DNA of 64,000 nucleotides from VXPW01 sp965115815 (GTDB taxonomy: Bacteria; Pseudomonadota; Alphaproteobacteria; TMED109). The stretch is taken from positions 1,364,001 to 1,428,000 of the forward strand of contig OZ220465.1 of assembly GCA_965115815.1 (NCBI GenBank). Direction: 5' to 3'. Every line of letters starts with the position of its first letter. Positions within the stretch are counted from its first letter, which is position 1. A program made the translations under genes and the position numbers. This document shows positions 56,427-64,000 of this stretch, in pieces. Under the pieces are notes generated by a model. The model ran no database searches, was not told the DNA's origin, and saw nothing but the letters and a program-made list of their open reading frames with translations.

Positions 56427-59366
56427 GTGTCTGATCCGCGCCTGATCGAGCGCTGGCTGCCGATGGCGGCGCTGGGGGTCGAGAGCACGCGGGAGCGGAC
56501 GCCGATGACGCCGTTCCCGGCCCCCAATCGTCTCCATGTGTGGTGGGCGCGTCGTCCGTTGGTGGCGTCGCGGGCGGCGGTGCTGGCGTCGTTGCTGCCG
56601 GCGGATGCGGACCGCGACAGGTTCCTTCATGTGCTGGGCATTCATGGCGACCCGGTGGCCACGCGCCGAAGGATCAATGCTGCGCGGCGGCGCGGCGAGC
56701 GGTTCGAAGGCCAAGCATACAGCTACCCGCGGGCATTCGGTTACGTTCCCGATGAGAATGATGTCGGGTGGATGACGGCCGCTTTTGGAGAGCCGCCGGA
56801 GAACCTCGCGGTGCTTGATCCGACCGCAGGCGGGGGCAGCATTCCCTTTGAGGTAGCCCGTCTTGGCGCCACGGCGGTCGCGAACGATTTGAATCCGGTC
56901 GCCGCCCTGATCATGAGGGCGACGGTAGAGTGGCCATCGCGATACGGCGCTGACCTCGGATGTGAATTTGCCGAACTGTCGGAGCGGTTGGTCGTCGAGA
57001 GGGAGGAGCGGCTCGCGACGTACTATCCCGACGAGTCTGATCCGGATGCCGTATCGACCAATTTCCTCTGGGCGCGGACGATCGCGTGTCCGTATTGCGC
57101 GGGTCGGGTGCCGCTGTCGCCGAACTGGCGTCTGGCTCCGGGGGGTAGGGGTGTGCGTCTGCGTCCGTCGGTGGCTGCGGGTCCGGGTTCGGGGGGCCGG
57201 GTGTGCGGGTTCGAGATCGTGGCGGAGTTGGCGGCGCAGTCTGCGGGCACGGTGCGTCGGGGGGACGGTAGCTGTCCGTGGCCGGACTGCGGTCGGGTGA
57301 TCGACGGTGCGGAGATCAAGCGCCAGGCGCGGGCGGGCGCCATGGGCGAGCAGCTGTATGCGGTGGTGTACAAGCAGCGGGTACCGGGCAAGGTGCTCAA
57401 GTCCGGTCGCCGCGGTCGGGACCGGTGGGTCCGCGGCTACCGGGCGCCGCGTCCGGAGGACGACAACGGCGCGGCGGTCCGGGCGTGTCTTGCCGCGAAG
57501 CTCCCCGAGTGGGAGGCGCTCGACATCCTCCCCGGCGAGCGGTTTCCCGAGGTCAGCAACGATGATCGTCCCATCCAGTACGGCATGCCGTACTGGCGCG
57601 ATCTGTTTTCGCCGCGGCAGCTGCTGTGCCACGGCACGAGCGTGGAGGTTTTCCGGGAGCTGCTGGCGGCCGACCGGGCGGCCGGCCGGCTGACCGACCT
57701 CCGCCGCGCCGCCTACGGGTACCTGGCGCTGTCCTTGGATACCCTGCTGAACTACAACAATCGAGCCGGCCGCTGGGACCAGTCGACCGGTCGCGTCCGT
57801 TCCCTATTCGACCGCCATGATTTTGCCTTCGTATGGTCCTACGCCGAGATGGCGCCTCTCGTGGCCGGGGTCGGCTACGACTGGGCCCTTGAGAAGACCG
57901 CGAAGTGCATCGGGGAGCTGGTGTCGCTGGTGCGTCCGGGCGACGCCGGCCGGGATGACCTGTTCGAAGCCGCGCCGGCGCCGCCGGTCACCGTCAGCTG
58001 CACGTCGGGCGACAGCCTCGATCATGTTGCGGACGGCAGCATTGACGCGGTGGTCATGGACCCGCCGTACTACGACAACGTCATGTATGCCGAGCTTTCG
58101 GATTTCTTCTACGTGTGGTTGAAGCGCACCGCGGGGCATGTGTTTCCGGATCTGTTCCGTCGTGTCCTGACCGACAAGGAGAGCGAGGCGGTGGCGAACC
58201 CGGCGCGGTTCCGGGGCGCGCAGGGCGCGAAGGCACTGGCGGGCCGCGACTACCGGGAGCGGATGGCGTCGATCTTCGCCGAGTGCCGCCGGGTGCTGAA
58301 GCCCGACGGCATTCTGACGCTGATGTTCACGCACAAGGCGGCGGGGGCTTGGGACGCTCTCGCGACGGGGCTGATGGAGGCGGGGTTTGCGATCACCGCG
58401 TCGTGGCCGGTGAACACCGAAGCCGAGGGCAGCCTGCACATCCGGAACAAGGCGGCGGCGAACAGCACGGTCTTCCTGGCGTGCCGCCCGCGCGCGCCCG
58501 ACGCCGACCCGGAGCCGGGCCTCTACTGGGAGGAGGTGGAGCCGCAGGTGGCGCAGGCGGTCCGCCGGCGGGTCGGGGAGTTTCAAGAGGCGGGGATCGC
58601 GGGGGTGGACCTGTATCTCGCCGCGTTCGGGCCGGCGCTGGAGGCGTTCTCGCGCCACTGGCCGCTCCGGCGCGGCACGCCGCGCAAGCCGGCGGAGGAG
58701 AACCGGCGCCGCCGGAGGCAGGCGTCGTCCGGGGACGGGGCGGAACGGGATCCGTATGCGGTGACGCCGGAGGACGCGCTGGAGGCGGCCCGGCGCGAGG
58801 TCCTGCGCTGGCGGCTGGAGGCCCTGACGCATCGGCAGGCCGACGCCAACTTCGATGCCCCGACCGCCTTCTTCGTGCTGGCCTGGGACGCCTTCGCGGC
58901 GCCGGTCTTCTCCTACGACGAGGCGCTGCGTCTGGCCCGCGCCGTGGGCGCCGACCTCGACCGCGATGTCGTGGGCCGGCTAGCCGAACGCAAGGGCAGC
59001 GACCTGGTGCTGTGGGACAGCGAGCGCCGGGCGGCGCGGGGGGCGCTCGGCCCGGCCGACGGCTCCCGCGGCCGGATCGACGCCCTCCATCACGCAGCCC
59101 ACCTGGCGCGGCAGCGCTCCTTGGCAGCCGCCCGGGAGCGACTGGCCGAGGCGGGGGCGGACCGGGACCCCCGCTTCTTCGCGGCCCTGAAGGCGGTCCT
59201 TGAGGTCCTGCCGGTGTCCGGGGCGTTCACCGGCATCGACCTCGAAGGCGCGCCGGCGGCGGCCGGCAGCGACTTCGAGGCCCTCTACCAGCTCAGCCGG
59301 CTGGCCTACCGCGAGCGGGTCCCCGAACCGGAGCAGCTCGCGCTCTGGCGCGACGGCGACTCCTGA
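56427..59366 (+). CDS. DUF1156-containing adenine-specific DNA methyltransferase
   Basis: 979 aa, GTG at 56427 (SDPRLIERWLPMAALGVEST). DUF1156 start: PFPAPNRLHVWWARRPLVAS. AdoMet motif I: LAVLDPTAGGGSIPFEVARL near residue 130, then VANDLNPVAALI. Zinc-like pairs: CPYCAGRVPL and CPWPDCGRV. Catalytic motif IV: DAVVMDPPYYDNVMYAELSD near residue 543. A C-terminal helical part follows to residue 979. Full length for the family. Such proteins usually belong to multi-gene phage-defence loci (with DUF499, DUF3780 and helicase partners); none is found here, so it is an orphan modification gene or what is left of a locus. Confidence 0.92.
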   Translation: MSDPRLIERWLPMAALGVESTRERTPMTPFPAPNRLHVWWARRPLVASRAAVLASLLPADADRDRFLHVLGIHGDPVATRRRINAARRRGERFEGQAYSYPRAFGYVPDENDVGWMTAAFGEPPENLAVLDPTAGGGSIPFEVARLGATAVANDLNPVAALIMRATVEWPSRYGADLGCEFAELSERLVVEREERLATYYPDESDPDAVSTNFLWARTIACPYCAGRVPLSPNWRLAPGGRGVRLRPSVAAGPGSGGRVCGFEIVAELAAQSAGTVRRGDGSCPWPDCGRVIDGAEIKRQARAGAMGEQLYAVVYKQRVPGKVLKSGRRGRDRWVRGYRAPRPEDDNGAAVRACLAAKLPEWEALDILPGERFPEVSNDDRPIQYGMPYWRDLFSPRQLLCHGTSVEVFRELLAADRAAGRLTDLRRAAYGYLALSLDTLLNYNNRAGRWDQSTGRVRSLFDRHDFAFVWSYAEMAPLVAGVGYDWALEKTAKCIGELVSLVRPGDAGRDDLFEAAPAPPVTVSCTSGDSLDHVADGSIDAVVMDPPYYDNVMYAELSDFFYVWLKRTAGHVFPDLFRRVLTDKESEAVANPARFRGAQGAKALAGRDYRERMASIFAECRRVLKPDGILTLMFTHKAAGAWDALATGLMEAGFAITASWPVNTEAEGSLHIRNKAAANSTVFLACRPRAPDADPEPGLYWEEVEPQVAQAVRRRVGEFQEAGIAGVDLYLAAFGPALEAFSRHWPLRRGTPRKPAEENRRRRRQASSGDGAERDPYAVTPEDALEAARREVLRWRLEALTHRQADANFDAPTAFFVLAWDAFAAPVFSYDEALRLARAVGADLDRDVVGRLAERKGSDLVLWDSERRAARGALGPADGSRGRIDALHHAAHLARQRSLAAARERLAEAGADRDPRFFAALKAVLEVLPVSGAFTGIDLEGAPAAAGSDFEALYQLSRLAYRERVPEPEQLALWRDGDS

Positions 59367-60134
59367 TCATTCTGCGGGACCACGACTGGGCCTGAAGTTA
59401 CACCCGGAGGACAAGAACCTCGTCCGGCTGCTCTGGCTTGCCGCCCTTGGCCCATGTTTAGCGAGATGTCGCCGATTCGGGCCCGGAGACGCCGATTTCC
59501 AGGGTCCTGAGCGAAGAAACCCTTGGAAAACAAGGGTCATTTCCATCGAGGTCTCCAAATTAGTGCCCGTTTCTTTTGGAGGGCCCTTGCGGGCGGACCG
59601 ATCGGCATTGGATTGTGGTGCAGGTTCCTGCGACGAACCCGAACCGGCGACGGCGGAGGTCGCCCCCACCGAACTGAATCCCCGCCGCGCAGCATCTACG
59701 ATGCGCTGGGGATCCCGCACACCCCGGAAGCATTCGAAGGCTGGCTCGGAAACCAGTCTAGCGCACGCACTGTAGTGCTTGGAGGGCTTTGGAAGGGCAC
59801 CCAAAAACCCGTACGAAACAGTGTTTAGTGGTATGCCGTGTTGAACATGGGTTTAGAACCTGCGATCCCTCCCCCTCCCCTCTGGGGGTCGGACGACGGG
59901 GATTCGATGGCCGCAGGCAGAAGCCACGGCCCCTGCCTGCGGCCATCCGCATCGACCGGGAGATGGCCTCGGGTTGGACAGTCGATCGTCATGGGGTCTG
60001 TGAGGACGGCAGCAGACCGATCGGGATCCCCGAGTGCCGATGCGGGCCGACAACGGAAATCCGCTCAGTCGCCAACCCCCACGCAGCGCTGGAGGCAGGC
60101 CGGATAGGTCGATCACAGGTTTCTGGCCGTGGGA
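59367..60134. other. Intergenic region with an IS1634 remnant
   Basis: About 770 bp between the methyltransferase and the tRNA pair. Holds the IS1634 3' fragment; the rest shows no gene. Confidence 0.5.
59650..59830 (+). pseudogene. IS1634-family transposase remnant (last codons)
   Basis: RSIYDALGIPHTPEAFEGWL, then GNQSSARTVVLGGLWKGTQK and a TAG at 59826-59828. Homologous to 14640-14800, where the upstream transposase part is still recognisable. Confidence 0.6.
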
Positions 60135-60208
60135 TGGAGCGGGTGGTGGGGATCGAACCCACGTAACTAGCTTGGAAGGCTAGGGCTCTACCATTGAGCT
60201 ACACCCGC
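60135..60208 (-). tRNA. tRNA-Gly (TCC)
   Basis: GCGGGTGTAGCTCAATGGTA, anticodon loop CTTCCAA, T arm GTGGGTTCGATCCCCAC, acceptor CACCCGC, then T and encoded CCA. 74 nt. Lies 44 bp after tRNA-Tyr on the same strand. Confidence 0.95.
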
Positions 60209-60252
60209 GCGACGATTGATACGGAAATCCGTTCCCGGACCCGCAATTGGGG

Positions 60253-60338
60253 TGGTGCAGGGGGTAGGATTCGAACCCACGTAGACTTCCGTCGCCAGAT
60301 TTACAGTCTGGTGCCTTTAACCACTCGGCCACCCCTGC
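60253..60338 (-). tRNA. tRNA-Tyr (GTA)
   Basis: GCAGGGGTGGCCGAGTGGTT, anticodon stem and loop CCAGACTGTAAATCTGG, long variable arm CGACGGAAGTCTACG, T arm GTGGGTTCGAATCCTAC, acceptor CCCCTGC, A and encoded CCA. 86 nt. Confidence 0.95.
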
Positions 60339-60507
60339 GTTCCGATCGGTACTCCCGCAGCCCGCCTCGGAAGGCGCATCCTCCCATCCGTGTATGCCAG
60401 AATTCCGCCGCGCCTGCAATGGGCCGGAAGCCGGCCGGGTCGCCAGCGCGTGGCCAGCGGCTTCGGCCGCCCGAAGGCGAGAGTCCGGGACCCTGCCGAC
60501 GGGCCGA

Positions 60508-61911
60508 TCAAGCTGCAGGAGTTGCGGCCTTCATGTCGTCTTCGTCGGGCATCAGCACGAACTCAGGGTACGCTTCAATACCGAGCTCGGCTGCGTCCTG
60601 TCCGATTTGTTCCACCTCAGTCGTAACCCGTACGCTGACAAGAAGATCCAGAATCTTCCACACCACGAACGAAGCAACGAACGCAAAGGCTCCGATAGCC
60701 ACGATGCCGGCGATCTGCACGAACAGGCTGCCTCCCGATGTCAGGCAGACTGCAAGCGTGCCCCAGATGCCGGCCATCAGGTGCGCGGAGACCGCACCCA
60801 CCACATCGTCGAGTTTCAGAACCTCCATCAGCTTCATGCCCAGGGTACACACCAGTCCGCCGACTCCGCCGATCAGCACCGCCCAGTAGTGATCGACGAA
60901 GTCCGGACCGGCCGTAACGGATACCAGTCCGGCGATGGCTCCGTTGAGGCCGGCGAGCAGATCCACGCGGCCCAGCAACGGCCGGGATACGGCAATGGCA
61001 ACAATGACTCCTGCCGCGCCTCCCAAGGTCGTGTTGACCAGCACGATGCTCATCGCGATCGCGTCGGTGACGCCGGCGAGTGCGAGCTGGGATCCGCCGT
61101 TGAAGCCGAACCAGCCCATCCAGAGAATGAAGATCCCGAGAGTGACGGCGACCACGTTCGACGGTGGAGTGGGCTTGATCGTTCCGTCGGCACGGAACTT
61201 GTTCAGCCTCGCACCGATGACGATGATTCCGGCCAAGGCCGCCCACCCGCCGGTCGAATGGACGATCGTGGAGCCGGCGAAGTCCCGAAAACCGAGTTCC
61301 GCCAGCCATCCGCCTCCCCAGGTCCATGCACCAATGATCGGATAGATGATGGCTGTCAGGATGAGGGCGAAGGCGAAAAACGACCAGAGTCGCACCCGTT
61401 CGGCAATGGCTCCGGAAACGATTGATGCGGTGGTCGCCACGAAGACCATCTGGAAGAACCAGTCCGACATCACGGCGTATTCGCCTTCAAGGACAGCCGC
61501 TTCGGCGGCTGCCGAGCCGGCCAGCAGCGCCATTTCTTCGGATGACGATCCGTACAGGAACTTCAGGGAGCCTGCGAACCGGCCTACCTCGATGTACATG
61601 AGGTTGTAGCCGACGAAGTAGAACGAGAGACCCGCAATGGAGTAGAGGCCGATGTTCTTGAGACAGATGACCGATGCATTCTTGGTGCGGACCGACCCGG
61701 CCTCGAGCATGGTGAACCCGGCACACATCCACATGACCAGCACGCCCATGATCAGGAACGAGAAGGTGTTGAGTACGAAATCCGTAGCGGCGTCTGCCTC
61801 TGCCAGCGCGACGGTGGGGCACAGGAATGCGACAATCGCTGCCGCCATTGCGGATGATCCCGACCCGGGAACACGAGTGTCCGTCCGAGCGCCTGAAATG
61901 GTTCGCTGCAT
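60508..61911 (-). CDS. amtB: Ammonium transporter, Amt family
   Basis: 467 aa; ATG at 61911 (MQRTISGARTDTRVPGSG) is chosen because a signal-like segment AMAAAIVAFLCPTVALAEA follows. Eleven-helix Amt fold: FLIMGVLVMWMCAGFTMLEA, GSVRTKNASVICLKNIG, WTWGGGWLAELGFRDFAGST, IVHSTGGWAALAGIIVIGAR and ILWMGWFGFNGGSQLA, with the twin pore histidines in STIVHSTGG and SAHLMAGIWG. The soluble tail ends EFVLMPDEDDMKAATPAA. The usual partner glnK is not adjacent. Confidence 0.96.
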   Translation of the reverse strand: MQRTISGARTDTRVPGSGSSAMAAAIVAFLCPTVALAEADAATDFVLNTFSFLIMGVLVMWMCAGFTMLEAGSVRTKNASVICLKNIGLYSIAGLSFYFVGYNLMYIEVGRFAGSLKFLYGSSSEEMALLAGSAAAEAAVLEGEYAVMSDWFFQMVFVATTASIVSGAIAERVRLWSFFAFALILTAIIYPIIGAWTWGGGWLAELGFRDFAGSTIVHSTGGWAALAGIIVIGARLNKFRADGTIKPTPPSNVVAVTLGIFILWMGWFGFNGGSQLALAGVTDAIAMSIVLVNTTLGGAAGVIVAIAVSRPLLGRVDLLAGLNGAIAGLVSVTAGPDFVDHYWAVLIGGVGGLVCTLGMKLMEVLKLDDVVGAVSAHLMAGIWGTLAVCLTSGGSLFVQIAGIVAIGAFAFVASFVVWKILDLLVSVRVTTEVEQIGQDAAELGIEAYPEFVLMPDEDDMKAATPAA

Positions 61912-62453
61912 GATGACGATCCCTACACGAATCACGACAGATCGAACTGCGGAAGAAATTTCCCGGCCCGTCCGCGTCGTCGATGCCATTCGATCGTCAT
62001 CATACGCCCCCTTCGTTGCAGGCCGGGCTCGACCCAGCGGAAGGTTCCGGTGTGGGACACGGGACGGATGCATTCTGGGGCCGAACCGGCGGCGTTCGGC
62101 GCGGTCACCGGGACGGGGTCGCGGAACGGCTGGTTGTTTATCCCGGGATCGGATCCGGCAGGGCGAGGCGTCGGTCCGGCGGCATGGAGGTCAGGAACGC
62201 GCCGCTGGCGTCTGCAGCGGGTCTCGTTCCGTGTTGGAATCCGGACGCAAGGAAAGGGACTTCGAGAGTCCGGGCGGCATCTCGATGTCGGGCCGGACTG
62301 CGGAGAACACTGTGGCGGGATGCGCGTTCCCCAAGCGATTCGGCCGGCCGTCGCCTGCTCGGGTTCGTGAAGTGGGATGGTCCCGTGGCCAGAAGGATGG
62401 ACGCTGCGGGTTCGGATGTCCGTCTGTCTCGGGATCGTGCACGAGAATCCTTA
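61912..62453. other. Intergenic region upstream of amtB, no gene recognised
   Basis: About 540 bp. The amtB promoter should be here; I see no clear sigma-54 site. Open frames are compositional. Confidence 0.35.
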
Positions 62454-62636
62454 GAGCCTGTGCGGAAACTATTGAGCGACCCCGATTCTGGTATCTGTGA
62501 TGTGGCTGGAGAGTACATCGGGATCAAACAAGCCCATTCCACATCTGTCAGATTGCTTTCGAAGCGGTCTCTCCGACGCCGATACTTTGCACGAGCGGCC
62601 AGAATCGGGACCGCTCCATAGTTTCCGTACAGGCTC
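62454..62636. mobile_element. MITE-3 copy d (183 bp)
   Basis: GAGCCTGTGCGGAAACTATT to ATAGTTTCCGTACAGGCTC, flanked by TTA at 62451-62453 and 62637-62639 (TNA duplication). Nearly identical to copies b and c. Confidence 0.88.
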
Positions 62637-63699
62637 TTACTGCTCTCGTCCGTGCACGAATCGGCGCCGGCAGGGGCCCGGGTTCGACGGGATGCCCCGG
62701 TATTCGGGGCGTTCGCTGCTGGATGGCGTTCGCTGCTGGATGAGGTCTGGGACGACCCCGGAGAGGGAGAGCCCGCCGTTCATCGCTGCCGGGGCGCAGG
62801 GTGCCGGGCAGTCCTCGTGACTTCCCCGTCGTGCCGTTGATCAGGCGAGGGCCAGGGCGCAGTGACGGCGGTGCGGGGCGGGTCCGGTGCGCGGACCATA
62901 GCGATCGGCCGGCCTGTCGAGATCGAAGGGGTGCGGATGGGTCGTCATGGACCCGGGTCTTCGGTACCGTTCCGGTAGTCGCTTGGACGGGCGTTGCCCG
63001 GAGAAGGTATCGGGCCGCAGCCCTCCGTCGTCGTGTGCTCCCCCCGACGAGGGCTTTGGTGGCAGACATCGGCGCGTACCTTGGAAAGCTAGCCGAACGC
63101 CGGGCCAGGGGATCCACCCCTTTGCGGAGGAACCGGGTCAGGATCGACCGATCGTTGGTGCGGCCGTGGTGCTTATACAGTCGCCGGGGTCGGGGCCGGA
63201 CTCCGGCGCCGTCGACGATGGCCTTGATCCCGGCTGCCCCGCATCGACAGGACCCCTCTTTGGCTCTTCCTGACCTGAGGGTTTGTCGGGTTCCGTCGCG
63301 CCGAAGGCCTGCGGGAACGTGCGGCTTCCGTGGTCCGGGTCCGCTTGCCCGCAAGGAGCCGCTGCGGTCTGGCCATCCACAGTCTCGTTTCGGAGAGATC
63401 GGCACGGTCGAGGCTTCGACGGGTACCGACACAGAAACACCGCCGTCCCGAAAGGCACCCATTCCTTTCGGTGGGAATGCCGAGTATCGACGGATCGGGG
63501 TCTGGACGGGCAGTGCTCGTCAGCAAGTGCCTGTGTGTCCTGAGAAGCGATGGTCGCCGCCCGGTTCTGTACTTCTGGTCGTCGGCGCGTGGAATCCCCA
63601 TTGTCATGATCCATGGTTCCAGTCTCGGAACCTCGGCAAGAGACCGGCATGCACGGCCGTTGCCTGGAGGACCGGACGAAGGAATCTCTCTCCGAGAAC
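62637..63699. other. IS graveyard near the right edge
   Basis: About 1,060 bp. The only recognisable part is the IS630 start at 63165-63305. Elsewhere no frame resembles a family. Confidence 0.45.
63165..63305 (-). pseudogene. IS630 transposase remnant (N-terminal end)
   Basis: Minus-strand NPQVRKSQRGVLSMRGSRDQ, with GIKAIVDGAGVRPRPRR in the neighbouring frame, matches the start of the IS630 transposases (NPQGRKLDRVRLSASERR, LQAIVDGTGAAWRRRR) with a frameshift between. Confidence 0.6.
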
Positions 63700-64000
63700 T
63701 CCCGTCGTCCTGATCCTGGGACCGCGCCGGGCAGGCAAAACCACGCTTGTTCGCAAAGACCGGGGAAACCGATCGCACAGGCCACACGCTCGACGACCGA
63801 ACCACGCTCGATTGGAACGGTTGTTCGCGGGAGATCTCGAGAGTGCACCAGAGGTAGATGGTCAGCGACGACCTTGTCCGGATCGTACTGGCGGTGAGCC
63901 TTCCGGAGGTCGTGGCGCGCGCGACAGCGAACGATACCGGCTGGCTGGGGCGCGTTCCTGGCCGCCGCCCGTCCGCACGCGCGACCTGCGAGATGTCGCA
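63700..64000 (+). pseudogene. Decayed AAA ATPase with DUF4143 (continues past window)
   Basis: One frame gives PVVLILGPRRAGKTTLVRK (Walker A). Another gives TGHTLDDRTTLDWN. After a deletion come LPEVVARATANDTGWLG and VRTRDLRDVA, matching DUF4143 ATPases (often near toxin or defence loci). Several frameshifts and the loss of the Walker B region show a pseudogene. The 3' end lies outside the window. Confidence 0.65.

Noticed and set aside
62548..63848. Long minus-strand frames near the right edge
   Set aside because: Arg/Pro-rich and unlike any family, apart from the short IS630 remnant; the plus strand holds the ATPase relic.

Overview
The window is a high-GC chromosomal segment of a proteobacterium (Pseudomonadota), probably a gammaproteobacterium. 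The grounds are a Tyr(GTA)-Gly(TCC) tRNA pair and a Lys(CTT) tRNA with encoded CCA ends, malate synthase G, a TPP-riboswitch-controlled thiC, AmtB, a CspA-type protein and RTX proteins of the type I secretion kind. I cannot name a genus. The sequence is saturated with insertion sequences (IS) and miniature elements, so it looks like a genome that has gone through an IS expansion.

Layout. 1-6467: a two-gene defence operon (helicase/N6-adenine methylase, then a GHKL-type ATPase) broken by a 9-G frameshift, an IS66 element, a miniature IS5 element and an IS5 element. 6468-13377: a nested stack in which an IS66 copy sits in an IS66-derived miniature element and itself carries two tandem ISNCY-type copies in its terminal repeat. 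13380-15861: a HigA-like antitoxin, the stub of an MmeI-type restriction-modification gene, IS1634 and IS4 remnants and a decayed haloacid dehalogenase gene. 16395-20606: a quiet core stretch (RsbW-like kinase, STAS protein, N-formylglutamate amidohydrolase, DsbA-like protein, secreted protein, 2-keto-4-pentenoate hydratase). 20700-23689: IS remnants. 23779-28631: thiC with its riboswitch, a DUF3108 protein and a quinone oxidoreductase. 28988-46025: four IS630 copies, miniature elements, two IS4-type transposases fused to a DUF4338 (DruA-like) domain, GC-rich repeats and three RTX genes. 46337-51938: an IS3 element in a type III-like restriction-modification pair (res-mod). 51964-62000: glcB, tRNAs, csp, an orphan DUF1156 methyltransferase and amtB. 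62454-64000: another miniature element, an IS630 remnant and a decayed AAA/DUF4143 ATPase.

Theme. At least four separate restriction or defence loci (helicase-methylase, MmeI-like, type III-like, DUF1156) lie within 60 kb and nearly all are broken, while the housekeeping genes between them are intact. Target-site duplications can be read directly (8 bp for IS66, TNA for the IS5-type miniature, TA for IS630, TAGTTA for ISNCY), so the insertion order can be reconstructed. The most unusual biology is the repeated association of a DUF4338/DruA-like module with transposases of two different families. All calls come from reading the sequence; no database search was run.
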